Shown piece after piece: positions 9,288-17,599 of a DNA stretch of 64,000 nt (position 1 is its first letter; each line of letters begins with the position of its first letter). The notes under the pieces were generated by a model. That model was not told the origin of the DNA, searched no databases, and was given only the letters and a program-made list of their open reading frames with translations. Source of the DNA: Salinimonas marina. GTDB lineage: Bacteria > Pseudomonadota > Gammaproteobacteria > Enterobacterales > Alteromonadaceae. The stretch lies in contig NZ_CP064795.1 in the NCBI RefSeq assembly GCF_015644725.1, positions 2,850,501 through 2,914,500 of the forward strand, read 5' to 3'. The translations under genes were made by a program, and so were the position numbers.

Positions 9288-9687
9288 CGGTATGTCCGTT
9301 TATAAGATGGGGATAGAGCGTGTATGGGAACGTAATGTGCTCGGCGTGGACGACACCTGAACGGTGTTTTCTTAAGAAGTTGCGCTCATCAACCGTTTAA
9401 AAGAGATTTGTAAACGGTGCTAGCTCGGTAGACTCACAGCAATGTATGGAGTTCATTGAAATTTTTTGTCGCTCAAAAACTGATTGGAAGGCTGCCTCCC
9501 TTTATACACCTCATGCCAAGTGGACCTACTCGAGTCTACAGGGCCACTGCGTTTAATCTTTGCTGTGTTCAATCTATCGCCGGCTACCTGCCGTACTCAA
9601 AACTAGTCGGCTGTATTCCAGCAACGTTGATAACCACCAACAATGCTGCATGCAGAGTTTAAAGATTGGATAAAATGGGGTAAATGT
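9288..9687. other. intergenic stretch upstream of the secreted protein gene
   Basis: No gene, tRNA or clear terminator seen. A 68-codon plus-strand frame at 9456-9662 has no ribosome-binding site or recognisable protein character and is left out. The stretch must hold the promoter of the gene at 9688, but no convincing -35/-10 pair stands out. Confidence 0.4.
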
Positions 9688-10758
9688 GTGAAAAACATTC
9701 TGGTAACAGCAGCAATAGCGGGGCTGAGTCTGTTCAGTGTGACCTCGCCAGCCCAGGAAAGTAACTTACCGGCGGCGCTGGTGGATGTCGCTGGTGCCAG
9801 GATATGTGATCGTCTGGAAAACCGGTTTCGAGGTCTGCAGCGTCAAAATGATCAAGGAGAGCAGGTTTACAGCGGTACATTGTGGATTCATTCGTGCTCA
9901 GTCAGTCACGACGATGATGACCAGGACAAAATGACACTGGAGTTGGGCGTTAAAGGATGGCGCTGGCTGGAACGTGATAAGGAAAAGCTCGGAGCGGATT
10001 TCAACGTCAGCGAATTTGCCCGTTTTCAGGTGGAGGTAGGTTTGACCGGCCAGGTAAAATCCTATTATGATCCTGCTGCAAAAAACTTTGCTTTCTGGTT
10101 TAAACCGGTCGAAGAACCAAAGGTGATGTTTGATGCCTCCGGCGATGTGGATGTCGATAAAGAAGGGCTGTGGGGCACCGTGTTGGCGGGAGCTGCGACC
10201 ATGGTGGGCGAGTCACCGGACACGTTGGCAGATGAAAAACTGGTGGCAAAAGGCGCCCAAAAATTCAGTCAGAAAATGGCTGATGGTTTCAGTGCCGCCA
10301 TCGATTTTTGTTCTGGTCGGGTCGTGTCTGAACTTGGCCAGGTGGAGCAAGCCCGCTTATTTTCCCGGCTCAAACAACCACAAAAGGCTAAGTACAAAAA
10401 AGTAGACCTGGCACCTTCCTCTTTTCTGCTTTTTGGTCCCTACGGGCAACAATCCGAACATCTCGATCTTAGCTTGCAAGTCGACAACCCGGCAGACTTT
10501 CAAAACAAGCTCATGTGCATGGAAGACGCGGTAACGCTTGCCAATGCCTATATGAAAGGTAACGATCGCACGCCGGATGTGCCAGGTATTAAGCTGGTGA
10601 AAGACGATAACACAGAAGAGGTTTCGCTGCGTAATTCCGATCAAACCTGTCCGGTGGTTGCCATGTTCAGCACTGATAAAAGCGTGAAAAAGCGCGCATC
10701 ATTTGCGTTTAAGGTACGTGACCATAGTGAGCCGAAGCCGCTGATGAAATGCAACTAG
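9688..10758 (+). CDS. secreted protein of unknown family
   Basis: A GTG start at 9688 gives a clean Sec signal peptide (MKNILVTAAIAGLSLFSV, cleavage likely after TSPA near residue 23), which is why I prefer it over the ATG at 9643. The 356-residue product would be periplasmic or exported. It has six cysteines, an acidic stretch HDDDDQD, and a C-terminus ending PLMKCN. No lipobox, transmembrane segment or known motif is visible and I do not recognise the family. It stands alone between csrB and the alginate regulator, so context gives no function. Confidence 0.8.
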   Translation: MKNILVTAAIAGLSLFSVTSPAQESNLPAALVDVAGARICDRLENRFRGLQRQNDQGEQVYSGTLWIHSCSVSHDDDDQDKMTLELGVKGWRWLERDKEKLGADFNVSEFARFQVEVGLTGQVKSYYDPAAKNFAFWFKPVEEPKVMFDASGDVDVDKEGLWGTVLAGAATMVGESPDTLADEKLVAKGAQKFSQKMADGFSAAIDFCSGRVVSELGQVEQARLFSRLKQPQKAKYKKVDLAPSSFLLFGPYGQQSEHLDLSLQVDNPADFQNKLMCMEDAVTLANAYMKGNDRTPDVPGIKLVKDDNTEEVSLRNSDQTCPVVAMFSTDKSVKKRASFAFKVRDHSEPKPLMKCN

Positions 10759-10815
10759 GCTATCGGTCTTATGTGAGTTACAGAACATTGTTACATTGAT
10801 GCTTCTCACAAAGCA

Positions 10816-10913
10816 AAGAGCTTCTTGGGGTTTCACAGGCTCACGCCAACCTTTAGGAGCTCAGGCTGTGGCGTCTATGCGAATAGACGAAACTTTATAA
10901 ATTTAAAGCTCTT
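10816..10913 (+). other. structured intergenic element, candidate RNA
   Basis: Nested complementary arms enclose about 98 nt. P1 is AAGAGCTT (10816-10823) with AAGCTCTT (10906-10913). P2 is GTTTC (10830-10834) with GAAAC (10889-10893). A middle hairpin is CACAG/CTGTG with inner GCTC/GAGC (10834-10870). A 7-bp stem CGTCTAT/ATAGACG (10872-10889) is closed by a GCGA (GNRA) tetraloop. P2 shares single bases with its neighbours. No T-run follows. It could be an RNA element, a folded 3' end of the preceding gene, or a repeat remnant. Confidence 0.4.
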
Positions 10914-11192
10914 CATCACGTTACAGTAATTAAGTGCTACGGGTGCTTAAACGGTTTATTGATAGCGTTGCCCGCAGCCTGAAAAGGCGAAACCACCTAC
11001 CTTTATTCCCGTTTTCCTGGAGAAACTAATGCCAAACCAATAAAGGCGACCAATATCAAAAAATCATTATAACCAATTAGAAAATTTGGTTATAATCAAG
11101 TAGCAACCAGTATTCTGGCTTTTGCCTGACATATGGGCTTCACGATATACTGATAATTGTTGTATTAATTTTGATAGGCGAATGGTGGATAT
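10914..11192. promoter_or_regulatory. upstream region of the GntR regulator
   Basis: AT-rich stretch between the structured element and the regulator start. It contains the palindromic operator at 11066-11096. No protein-coding capacity beyond a few codons was seen. Confidence 0.5.
11066..11096. promoter_or_regulatory. palindromic operator upstream of the GntR regulator
   Basis: A perfect 11-bp inverted repeat ATTATAACCAA / TTGGTTATAAT with a 9-bp spacer, ending 97 bp before the regulator start. The half-site TTGGTTAT recurs at the receptor and operon promoters. Autoregulation by the adjacent FadR-type protein is inferred. Confidence 0.65.
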
Positions 11193-11924
11193 ATGAAACG
11201 ACGCAGGCGTTTTTGGCGGGTTGTCGAAAAATTGGAAAAATTGATCGACAACGGAGTCTACCCTATCGGCACCCGACTCCCGGCAGAAAGAGAACTCGCT
11301 GAAGCCTATGAAGTTAGCCGGCCAACAATTCGTGAGGCTATTATTGCACTGGAAGTTCGGGAGCGGGTTGAGGTCAAAACGGGCTCAGGGGTGTTTGTTA
11401 TCAATTCTGGCGCGAGTGAGCAGAGCGAACACACTATCAGTGCTTTTGAGCTTACGCAGGCGCGGGCTTTAGTAGAGGCTGAAGCAGCGGCACTAGCCGC
11501 CGCCACCATCAATCCCGACGAGCTTGCCGAGTTAAAGCAAACCTTAGATGACATGAAGCAAGCTGAATTTGCAGACTCAGCGGACCAACGGTTCCACGAG
11601 ATAATTGCCCAGGCCACCCGTAACGGGGCAATGGTCATGACTATTCAGAATCTTTGGAAGCTGAGACGCTCAGAACCGCTCATTGTTGCAGCCTACCAGG
11701 ATGTTTGTTCCCAAAGTATTGATCAAAGACTGGTGGAGCATACCTCTATTTACGATGCTATCGCTAAGCGTGACTCATCCGCGGCCCGCAAAGCGATGCA
11801 CAATCACTTTGACCGGCTCATTAATGCATTGTTTGCTGCCAGTGAAGCAAAGGCGCTTGAAGAAATTAAACGTAAAACAGACGAAACCCGCGGGCTTTAT
11901 TCTATCTCTCACCTAACGGATTAA
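11193..11924 (+). CDS. GntR/FadR-family regulator of the alginate locus
   Basis: A 243-residue transcription factor. Residues 8-70 form the winged helix of the GntR family (YPIGTRLPAERELAEAYEVS, then RPTIREAIIALEVRERVEVK and TGSGVFV). The C-terminal part is an FCD ligand-binding domain with the pattern of acidic and histidine residues that binds a metal and a small acid (DQRFHEI...LVEHTSIYDAI...MHNHFDRL). This is the UxuR/ExuR side of the family, whose ligands are uronate-derived sugars. The gene is separate from the minus-strand alginate genes and preceded by its own palindrome. It probably represses them until KDG or DEH binds; the ligand is inferred. Confidence 0.85.
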   Translation: MKRRRRFWRVVEKLEKLIDNGVYPIGTRLPAERELAEAYEVSRPTIREAIIALEVRERVEVKTGSGVFVINSGASEQSEHTISAFELTQARALVEAEAAALAAATINPDELAELKQTLDDMKQAEFADSADQRFHEIIAQATRNGAMVMTIQNLWKLRRSEPLIVAAYQDVCSQSIDQRLVEHTSIYDAIAKRDSSAARKAMHNHFDRLINALFAASEAKALEEIKRKTDETRGLYSISHLTD

Positions 11925-12409
11925 GTCGTTGTAGTGGCGTCAGCCTCAGCTTTTAATAAAAAGCCAGAACCGGGCGTCACTCACAATTACATTGCTCAAA
12001 GCCGCTTATGTGCCTTTTATAAATGTCTCGCTTTATGAGTGGAGTGGTTCTGCTGTAAGCTTTGCGCTAAACACGCTCTAAAAAGTTTTCTGGTATAAGC
12101 TATCGGGGTTATAAGATCCGTGCTACAAGCGGCATGGTATAGACTGTCGGGTTGCACTATCACACGCAATTTATGAACCTTTATTCGATTGCTTCTTTTT
12201 TCCGGAGCGCTTACCTTTAGCCCCTTTAATCCTAATTCGTGCTCTTTGCTAAATCCAAAAAGACGGTTAACTCTTATCTAATTCAGTAGCAGAAGACGGC
12301 TTCTACCGGTTGTTCAATGACTAAACTTATAAGCCACAATTAAATCTTATTTTTATTGCTTTAGATAAGAGCGACTTAAAAAAAGACTACAAAGCCACCC
12401 TCTTATTAT
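11925..12409. other. intergenic region between regulator and receptor genes
   Basis: About 480 bp between convergent genes. Apart from the receptor terminator at its right end I see no gene, RNA or strong repeat. Confidence 0.4.
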
Positions 12410-12438
12410 AAAAAATCCCAGCCTGTTAAAGCCGGGAT
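12410..12438 (-). terminator. terminator of the TonB receptor gene
   Basis: On the minus strand ATCCCGGCT / GGCTGGGAT (two G-U pairs) is followed by TTTTTT, about 30 bp after the receptor stop codon. Confidence 0.8.
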
Positions 12439-12469
12439 CAAGGGGAGATTTCGCTAGCGCAACTCTGGT

Positions 12470-15430
12470 TTAGAAGGTGTAGCTTGCGCCAAATGTAATT
12501 CTTCTGTCGGTCAGGCCCTGGAAGCACAGCAGTGCCCCTTCGCTCACGCAGGACTGTTCCACATCTGAGCGAGTCAGGTTTACGGCTTCAAGTCCGATAT
12601 TCAGCTGGTCAGTCACATCGTAACTAATACTGGCATTCAGCTGACCGCGGTCATTCTGAACCACTGGAAAGCCCCAGGGAAAGCTGGAAGTACTGCCAAA
12701 GTCGGTGGAGCGGTAGGCTTCACGCCAGGTATAACGAGCCCGTACCGATAAGTCGTATTTTTCATAAAAAACCGTTACGTTATAGGAGTTTTCTGATAAA
12801 TCGAGCAGTGACTGTACCGCCGTGACATTAATATCTTCAATTCCGGTCGTGCGGGCGAACACACTATTGGCCCGACTTGTGGCCGAATCCACAGCTGCTC
12901 CGCCGCTAAAGTCCTGATAAGTGTAATTTGCCAACAGACCAAAGCCTGATGCCCAACCCAAAGACTCTTCAAAGTTCGATAAATCATACTGAAACGCAAT
13001 TTCGACCCCTTGCTGCGTGGTTTCATCATCATCATTTATCGTTGTTTGGGTGGGCACACACACGCCTACACCCGGCTCTGGTCCAAACACATTGATATCG
13101 GCAATAGGATTAAAGATACCGCCATTTTCACACACCGGACCCGTGATATCGCGAAAACCTGTTGTCGGGTCTTCAAACGGGTCATTCTGGCGGGTTACAT
13201 GTAAATCAGACCGTTCTTTATGAAAATATCCTACGCTCAATAGCGCTGCCGGGGCAAAATACCATTCTGCTGAGATATCGAAGGAGGTTACTTTTTCAGG
13301 TAGCAGGCCCGGGTTTCCTATTGCGGTAGAGTTGTTAGGACTGGTACTGAAGGTGACCGAAGTCGAAAGATCGTTAAAGTCAGGACGGCGGATATCCTGA
13401 GACCACCCCACCCGCACGATTACATCATCCATCACGTCAGCCACCACATTAATACGGGGAAGTACAAAGTCATAATCACCGCTGGATGCCACCTGCTCTA
13501 CAATTTGATTGCCCTCGGCATCCACTGTCACCGAATTACCTACAGAATCAACATCTGTCTGTAAATAGCGTACCCCAAAGTTGCCACGAAACATTCCGTA
13601 TTCAAAGTTACCCTGGGCATATAAAGCATGGGTGACTTCTTCAATATCAAAAAACGCGTTCACCTGAGAAGTGGGAGAGCTTATTGGTTCGCGATCAGAG
13701 CCAGTAATCGCGTTATTAGCTTCAATCGCACGGTTTAAAGTATCTAGTACCGTGGAAGAGTCAGAAGCCGCCAACTCCGGGTTGATAAGAAGAAAGTCTG
13801 GTATGTATAGCTGACGACCATCGGCGTCATTAAAGTTGGCCGGGCCAGCAGTAAGAATATCGGCAAATAGGCTGCCACGAGGGCTATCGGCGAAGTCACG
13901 TAGCCCTACATTAGAGCGGATTTGATCAGATACACTGCTCGTTTTGCTGTAACGATAACCAAAATCCACAGAAGTAATGTAGGAGTCAAAATAATACTTA
14001 AAATCGGTTCTGAAGGCGTCTTCCTGATTTTCGGTTACATCCTGACCAATGTTTACATCGCGCAGTACCACATTATCAGGATCAAGCAGTTGTTCGCTGG
14101 TAGGAGCGTTCGCCTCACCTGTGGCAATTCCGTATGAAAGCGAGCCGCCTGATAGATCGTAAGCCAAAGGCGTGCCATTTTCATTAGACTCGTTAATCTC
14201 TACATTTGGGTTGATGAAGTTCAGCGTGGTATTGAAACTAGGAGTGGTGGAATCTGATGAAGATGAGGAGACCTCAGCACTGACAAAAAGCTTTTCACCC
14301 TGCCATTCGCCACCAAAACGAAATACTTTACTGTCGGTAATACGCGAATTAGTGTCACTGGAAAAACGCAGGTTAGGATCGCCACCGCCCTCTTCGACCG
14401 GTATCACGCCTCGCACCGCGGCTTGTATACTGCCCAGATCCTGGCCATCCAGACTACCAAAATCCACCGTCTCGAATTCTTCAGGTACCGACACATCTCT
14501 TAGGTCACTAACGCCAGAGGCTTGCACTCGCGAGCTTTCCTGCCGCCGTTCCTGATCATTTAAAACCGCATCGAAATATAGCTTGGTATTTTCACTGGGG
14601 GCCCATTCCAGCGTACCGGCAAAGTTGACCGTTTCATATTCGTAATTATCATAATCCTGATTCAAAAACTGGATGGGTAAAAAATCAAAAGACTGAGCGC
14701 TGGGTACGCCGCTGTCGGAGGTAATAATATTGTCACGATCTGCCCGGGGCCGAAACGCAGTTACATCCTGTTCGCTGTAGCTACCACTTAACACCACCCC
14801 GAACTCTCCGGCATCGGTTTCCCAATTGTCGCCCCATGCTCCGGAAATTCTTGGGGTTATTCCATCTGTAGACAAACTGCTCTCTTCACCCTGCACCCGG
14901 ATTGAACCCAACATTTCTTTTAACTGCAGTGGCCTGATAGTTCTTAGATTGATAGTAGCGCCCACCGAGCCTTCAATGGTTTTTGCTTCGGGAGACTTGA
15001 TAACTTCTACCGCTGAGATTATCGCTGAGGATACATCTTCAAAGTCAATTCCGCTTCGTCCTGCCCCTGAGCCTACAGTAGACACACCATTAATTTCTGT
15101 TCGGTTGGCATTGGTACCACGTATCTGTACACCCGTGCCGACCCCGGCCTCCCGGGTTATTTGAATGCCCGTCACATTTTCAAGAACCTCAGCCAGGTTT
15201 TGATCCGGAAGTTTGCCGATATCGACGGCCTGAATCACTTCAACCAAGCTGTCTGATGCTCTTTTTTCTGCCAGAGCATTGGTTAGAGACTGCCGAATAC
15301 CAGAAACCTCAATGACTTCAACTTCTTCTTCTGCTGTCTGAACTTCCTGGGCCTGGGCGTGAACATTGCCAGCCACGGCAGTGGCAGAAAGTATCATTAG
15401 AGTAATTTTAGAAAGTTTGTATCGCATCAT
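12470..15430 (-). CDS. TonB-dependent receptor, probably for alginate oligosaccharides
   Basis: A 986-residue outer-membrane transporter. A Sec signal peptide (MMRYKLSKITLMILSATAVA, cleavage near GNVHAQA) is followed by the plug domain (ALAEKRASDSLVEVIQAVDI, then GKLPDQNLAEVLENVTGIQI, with RGTNANRTEINGV) and a C-terminal 22-strand barrel ending in the aromatic terminus ITFGASYTF. It fits the large TonB receptor class common in marine polysaccharide degraders and caulobacters. It takes up oligosaccharides into the periplasm using TonB energy. Substrate is inferred from the alginate genes upstream and from the shared operator half-sites in its 480-bp promoter region. It has its own terminator and is not simply the tail of the eda operon. 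Confidence 0.9.
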   Translation of the reverse strand: MMRYKLSKITLMILSATAVAGNVHAQAQEVQTAEEEVEVIEVSGIRQSLTNALAEKRASDSLVEVIQAVDIGKLPDQNLAEVLENVTGIQITREAGVGTGVQIRGTNANRTEINGVSTVGSGAGRSGIDFEDVSSAIISAVEVIKSPEAKTIEGSVGATINLRTIRPLQLKEMLGSIRVQGEESSLSTDGITPRISGAWGDNWETDAGEFGVVLSGSYSEQDVTAFRPRADRDNIITSDSGVPSAQSFDFLPIQFLNQDYDNYEYETVNFAGTLEWAPSENTKLYFDAVLNDQERRQESSRVQASGVSDLRDVSVPEEFETVDFGSLDGQDLGSIQAAVRGVIPVEEGGGDPNLRFSSDTNSRITDSKVFRFGGEWQGEKLFVSAEVSSSSSDSTTPSFNTTLNFINPNVEINESNENGTPLAYDLSGGSLSYGIATGEANAPTSEQLLDPDNVVLRDVNIGQDVTENQEDAFRTDFKYYFDSYITSVDFGYRYSKTSSVSDQIRSNVGLRDFADSPRGSLFADILTAGPANFNDADGRQLYIPDFLLINPELAASDSSTVLDTLNRAIEANNAITGSDREPISSPTSQVNAFFDIEEVTHALYAQGNFEYGMFRGNFGVRYLQTDVDSVGNSVTVDAEGNQIVEQVASSGDYDFVLPRINVVADVMDDVIVRVGWSQDIRRPDFNDLSTSVTFSTSPNNSTAIGNPGLLPEKVTSFDISAEWYFAPAALLSVGYFHKERSDLHVTRQNDPFEDPTTGFRDITGPVCENGGIFNPIADINVFGPEPGVGVCVPTQTTINDDDETTQQGVEIAFQYDLSNFEESLGWASGFGLLANYTYQDFSGGAAVDSATSRANSVFARTTGIEDINVTAVQSLLDLSENSYNVTVFYEKYDLSVRARYTWREAYRSTDFGSTSSFPWGFPVVQNDRGQLNASISYDVTDQLNIGLEAVNLTRSDVEQSCVSEGALLCFQGLTDRRITFGASYTF

Positions 15431-15585
15431 CGTTTTTCATCCATTAGCAATTGCATTGATTGATGTAAATACTGAAGCCAGGGTCGGCTTTGATTCACAA
15501 CTAATTTACCTAATAGTTACAAGCAAAGCCGGAAAGGTCAACCTATTGTTAATCAATTTTAGCTTAAATAAAAAACTAAGCTATT

Positions 15586-15616
15586 ACCAATTGGACATAC
15601 CAACAACCATAACCAA
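15586..15616 (-). promoter_or_regulatory. three phased ACCAA/TTGGT half-sites upstream of the receptor gene
   Basis: ACCAA occurs at 15586, 15599 and 15612, exactly 13 bp apart, each preceded by two A/T bases. Read on the minus strand these are three direct repeats of TTGGTAAT/TTGGTATG/TTGGTTAT about 160-190 bp before the receptor start. The same half-site makes up the other putative operators of the locus. Confidence 0.55.
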
Positions 15617-15776
15617 TAATATTCAACAACAATGATTAGTAAGATACTGATTTTACTACGTTAATAATTAAGGTTGGTTGAACATCGTAATGCTATTAAA
15701 GCTGATATTTGAGTGCATTTATTCTTATTCGTTATAAAAATACATATTTGTGAAAGAGAGGCCTTCGCTACCAAAC

Positions 15777-15794
15777 TAATTGGATAACCAATTA
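15777..15794. promoter_or_regulatory. UxuR-like palindromic operator
   Basis: TAATTGG-ATAA-CCAATTA is a perfect 7-bp inverted repeat with the 4-bp spacing of the E. coli ExuR/UxuR operator (AATTGG-TATA-CCAATT). It lies about 350 bp before the receptor start. Binding by the GntR protein at 11193 is inferred. Confidence 0.65.
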
Positions 15795-15840
15795 TGAGTG
15801 AATTCATTTGGGATAATGTATCTGATATGTAAATCTAAGC

Positions 15841-15864
15841 AGGCCGCTTAAAAAGCGGCCTTTT
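15841..15864 (+). terminator. hairpin downstream of eda
   Basis: AGGCCGCTT-AAA-AAGCGGCCT is followed by TTT on the plus strand; on the minus strand no T-run follows. It sits about 50 bp after the eda stop and may still end that operon, but by its T-run it is oriented the other way. Direction uncertain. Confidence 0.5.
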
Positions 15865-15910
15865 AGAAAGGATAATGGAGGGGTAAAAAGGTCTGAAAAT
15901 TAACGGACGT

Positions 15911-16527
15911 TTATCTATGCGCTTCTTTGCAGGCAGTGGTTATAGCTTCCCAGTCTCCTTGGGCGATCATTTTTGCAGTGGCGACCCAGGTCCCGCCCAC
16001 TGCCATTAAATTTGGCAATGCCAGATAATCTTGTTTATTGTGTGGGTTTACGCCACCGGTTGGGCAAACCGAACCGATTGAAACACAGAGGCGATCGCAG
16101 AAAGAAATTCGGGCCCACCACTTAAAGCAGCTGGAAACAATTTTTGTTCATTATAACCAGCTTCAAGAGCTAACAAGATATCACCGGTACCAGACACCCC
16201 GGGCAAAACAGACACATCAACAGATTTAAGGTCCTCAAGTAGTCTTGTCGAGATGGCAGGCGTTACAATAAAATCAGCCTTAGCGGCTAACGCCTGGTCT
16301 AGAATCCGGGCATTTAATACCGTGCCTGCGCCAACACTTAAGTTAGGCAGGGCGCTCTTAATTTCCTTAAGAGCGGATAAAGAAGATGGGGTACGTAGCA
16401 CGACTTCTTCCACGGTTAATCCCGCTTTTTCCATAGCGCTGGCGATATTTACCCCCTATTCAGGGGAGTCGGTCTGAATGATAGGCAACAAGCGTTGTTC
16501 GCCCATCATACTGGAGAATTTTTTCAT
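15911..16527 (-). pseudogene. eda: KDPG aldolase, disrupted by an amber codon and a frameshift
   Basis: Joined reading frames give a 205-residue KDPG aldolase, which splits 2-keto-3-deoxy-6-phosphogluconate into pyruvate and glyceraldehyde 3-phosphate. Visible blocks are MKKFSSMMGEQRLLPIIQ, LTVEEVVLRTPSSLSALKEI, SVGAGTVLNARILDQALAAK, the Schiff-base region QKLFPAALSGG, and CPTGGVNPHN. Two lesions break it. Codon 24 is TAG (16458-16456) where the context DSPE-x-GVN suggests glutamine (CAG). A one-base loss in a T-run (AAA on plus, 16066-16068) shifts frame at VRF/CPTGG. The shift fits the homopolymer errors seen elsewhere in the window; the amber codon does not. The gene may be intact in the organism. 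It is the last gene of the alginate operon. Confidence 0.85.
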
Positions 16528-16605
16528 TGAATGTGCTCTGAAAATAATTAATAGAATGAAACAATACTGAACGCTGGCGCTCATGAGTGCATATTTTAGG
16601 ACTCA

Positions 16606-17535
16606 TCATATTTTTCCCTGTAGCGCATTAAGAAACAAGGTACGGGGAATTATGGCACCGGGGTGCTGAATAACAGTTGCCGCGGCGGCCGCTGCTGCCT
16701 GAACCGCGTTATCGATATCTTTGCCCGACAAGCGGGCCCCAAGGTAAACGCCATTGAATGCGTCACCGGCAGAAGTAGTATCCACAACATTATTCACCGG
16801 CGTGATTTTGTGCGTGGCAGTGGCGCCGTTGCATACCGTGACCACACTTTGTGGGCCATTTTTTATTATCAGCTCGGCTAAATCAAACCGCTGACAAAAG
16901 TCGCTGACTTGTTTGGAGGTGTGAAGATCCAGCAAAGTGGCTAGATCGTCGACCCCCGGTAAGGCAATGTCGGCATAAGTGAATGCCTTTTCTGTCTGAG
17001 TAAGGGCGTCATCTTTAGAGGACCATAACGTTTTACGGTAATTCGGATCGAACACAATTGTGATGCCACGGTCGTTCAGTTTTTTCAATCTGTGCCAAAA
17101 CTCATCCCGTTTTTCTTCAGGTAATATAGCAAGTGAAATACCGGAAAAGAAAAAAACATCTTTATGTTTAAACTGGTGAAGATGAACGTCTGTAAAAAAG
17201 TCCATTGTCTGTCTGGCAGCAGAGTCTCCCCGCCAGTAATTAAATGTTCTTTCGCCCGTAACATCTGTCTGTATATGGTAAAGACCCGGTATCTTTTGTC
17301 GAGAACGAAAGACCAATTCGGTCGATAGATGTTCATCAGTAAAACGGTCTGTCATTTCATTGCTAAATGCGTCGGTCCCCACGGTAGTGATGATATGTAC
17401 CGGCAGCTTGGGAAAGGCCCGCTTCATATACACCGCAGAGTTGTAAATGTCTCCGGCATAAGACTGCTCAAGCAGGTTTCCCTGCAGGGCCCTTAGCTCG
17501 ATTAAACACTCGCCGAAAAAATAAATAGAACTCAT
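16606..17535 (-). CDS. kdgK: 2-keto-3-deoxygluconate kinase (PfkB family)
   Basis: A 309-residue cytoplasmic kinase that phosphorylates KDG at C6 with ATP to give KDPG. The PfkB signature is at the C-terminal side, DTTSAGDAFNG (residues 252-262), with D258 as catalytic base; the serine after DTT is typical of KdgK. The N-terminal FFGECLIELR and VFDPNYRKTLW blocks bind sugar and nucleotide. It lies between the MFS transporter and eda in the operon, exactly where the pathway needs it. Confidence 0.93.
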   Translation of the reverse strand: MSSIYFFGECLIELRALQGNLLEQSYAGDIYNSAVYMKRAFPKLPVHIITTVGTDAFSNEMTDRFTDEHLSTELVFRSRQKIPGLYHIQTDVTGERTFNYWRGDSAARQTMDFFTDVHLHQFKHKDVFFFSGISLAILPEEKRDEFWHRLKKLNDRGITIVFDPNYRKTLWSSKDDALTQTEKAFTYADIALPGVDDLATLLDLHTSKQVSDFCQRFDLAELIIKNGPQSVVTVCNGATATHKITPVNNVVDTTSAGDAFNGVYLGARLSGKDIDNAVQAAAAAAATVIQHPGAIIPRTLFLNALQGKI

Positions 17536-17599
17536 GGTTGTCTCACTTTGTAATGCGGGTTGGCTGACATAGGCGCAATGGTTCCTTTGCGCCTATGTA

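Larger units (their letters stand above)
15617..15910. promoter_or_regulatory. eda/receptor intergenic region
   Basis: Non-coding, AT-rich. It holds the palindromic operator at 15777-15794 and a hairpin at 15841-15864. No gene seen. Confidence 0.45.

Noticed and set aside
9456..9662. A 68-codon plus-strand frame between csrB and the secreted-protein gene
   Set aside because: No ribosome-binding site and an arbitrary-looking product; it ends where the real gene's upstream region begins.
10816..10913. Possible c-di-GMP (GEMM) or other known riboswitch
   Set aside because: The conserved core of GEMM and of other classes I know is not present; only the general multi-stem layout is, so it is reported as an unnamed structure.
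15366..15635. An 89-codon frame antisense to the receptor start
   Set aside because: It covers the receptor signal peptide and the operator region, has no ribosome-binding site and looks random.
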